DNA of 12,953 bases, taken from positions 1 through 12,953 of the forward strand of contig JAVEEJ010000155.1 in assembly GCA_030840515.1 (NCBI GenBank), read 5' to 3'. Under the pieces are notes generated by a model. The model searched no databases, had not been told where the DNA came from, and saw nothing but the letters and a program-made list of their open reading frames with translations. Made by a program: the position numbers and the translations under genes. Source of the DNA: Frankiaceae bacterium (GTDB taxonomy: Bacteria > Actinomycetota > Actinomycetes > JAVEEJ01). How positions within the stretch are numbered: position 1 is the stretch's first letter; each line of letters opens with the position of its first letter. Below, piece after piece: positions 12,232-12,953 of the stretch.

Positions 12232-12953
12232 GCGCGCCGCGCGCGCTCGACGACGGCGGGCAGTGCCTCGATGAGGGCGTCGACGTCTGCGGCAGTCGAG
12301 GTGTGGCCGAGGCTGAAACGGAGCGATGACCGGGCGCGCGCCTCGGCGTGACCCATCGCGAGGAGCACGTGACTCGGCCGCGCGACCCCGGCGCTGCAGG
12401 CGCTGCCGGTGGAGCAGGCGATGCCGCGCGCGTCGAGGAGCAGCAGCAGCGAGTCCCCCTCGCAGCCGGGGAAGGAGAAGTGCGCGTTGCCCGGGAGCCG
12501 CAGCGCCAGGTCACTGCCCGGGTCACCGTTGAGCTGCGCCTCCGGCACCGCCTGCAGGACGCGCCGGACGAGGTCGTCGCGCAGTCCGCCGATCCGCTCG
12601 GCCTCCTCGACCTGTCGCTTCACGGCGAGCTCCACGGCCACAGCCAGGCTCGCCACCGCGGCCACGGGGAGCGTGCCCGACCGGACGTCGCGCTCCTGTC
12701 CTCCGCCGTGCAGCAAGGGCGTCGCGGCGACGTCGCGGCCCAGCACGAGCGCGCCGCTGCCGACGGGGCCGCCGAGCTTGTGACCCGCGAGCGTCAGCGC
12801 GTCGACGCCGGCCGCGCCGACGTCGACCGGGAGCTGACCGACGGCCTGCACCGCGTCGGTGTGGAAGGGGATCCCGAAGGACCGCGCGATGTCGGCGAGC
12901 TGCGCGATGGGCTGCACGGTGCCGACCTCGTTGTTGGCCCACATGACCGTGAC
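12228..12953 (-). CDS. Cysteine desulfurase (IscS/NifS class V aminotransferase), C-terminal part (partial)
   Basis: PLP enzyme that takes sulfur from L-cysteine as a protein persulfide for tRNA thiolation and iron-sulfur clusters. About 242 residues are visible; the first third or so lies beyond 12953. WANNEVGTVQPI, FHTDAVQAVGQLPVDV (PLP-contacting Asp and Gln) and the Schiff-base lysine motif LAGHKLGGPVGSGAL are present. So are GGGQERDVRSGTLPVAAV and the active-site cysteine loop TGSACSAGVARPSHVLLAMG, whose length matches IscS (group I). An extra Cys precedes it in GIACSTGSAC. The coupled mnmA downstream suggests tRNA thiolation as a main job, as for the gene called iscS in M. tuberculosis; iscS versus nifS naming cannot be settled here. 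Confidence 0.95.
   Translation of the reverse strand, partial: VTVMWANNEVGTVQPIAQLADIARSFGIPFHTDAVQAVGQLPVDVGAAGVDALTLAGHKLGGPVGSGALVLGRDVAATPLLHGGGQERDVRSGTLPVAAVASLAVAVELAVKRQVEEAERIGGLRDDLVRRVLQAVPEAQLNGDPGSDLALRLPGNAHFSFPGCEGDSLLLLLDARGIACSTGSACSAGVARPSHVLLAMGHAEARARSSLRFSLGHTSTAADVDALIEALPAVVERARRA

Noticed and set aside
1..12953. Mobile elements, CRISPR, tRNA or rRNA genes
   Set aside because: I saw no transposase or integrase frame, no regularly spaced direct repeats with unique spacers, and no tRNA-like cloverleaf in the intergenic gaps, which are all short.

Overview
The window looks like a chromosomal segment of a high-GC actinobacterium, probably a free-living, possibly flagellated member near the Nocardioidaceae (the family guess is inference). 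Reasons: very high GC, GTG starts, weak or absent Shine-Dalgarno sites on several genes, and the gene order cysteine desulfurase - mnmA - MetE-like protein - ligA - gatC - gatA - gatB, all on the minus strand. That order is the one I remember from Mycobacterium tuberculosis (iscS, trmU, Rv3015c, ligA, gatC, gatA, gatB).

Layout from right to left, which is the transcription direction of the core genes: a cysteine desulfurase (5' end outside the window) overlaps mnmA by ATGA, and together they form a tRNA 2-thiouridine module. mnmA converges on a secreted RTX-like calcium-binding protein (plus strand), and the two stop codons share one CTAG. Divergent from the secreted gene is a small histone-H1-like protein with a lysine/alanine tail, followed by a MmcQ/YjbR protein. 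Next come a short MetE-like protein and ligA, again overlapping by ATGA. A membrane GGDEF-EAL cyclic-di-GMP protein follows behind its own candidate sigma-28 (FliA/WhiG-type) promoter. It converges on an AbiEi-like/DUF559-like gene (plus strand), with a long inverted repeat between the two ends. Divergent from that gene is the tightly overlapping gatC-gatA-gatB operon for Glu-tRNA(Gln)/Asp-tRNA(Asn) amidation; gatB is cut off by the window edge.

The most unusual signal is not a gene. A short non-palindromic word, core GAGTACGGCG and fuller form GGCGAGTACGGCG, occurs eight times exactly, plus several one-mismatch copies. It lies inside genes in all three codon phases and in both orientations. 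It also makes an inverted pair between two convergent genes, much as DNA-uptake sequences do in Neisseria or Haemophilus. I could not match it to a described actinobacterial element. It is the best candidate here for an undescribed system.

The core housekeeping genes appear intact. The accessory genes (GGDEF-EAL, AbiEi-like, RTX-like, H1-like, YjbR) sit as insertions in the conserved backbone. I saw no tRNA, rRNA, CRISPR array, transposase or integrase.
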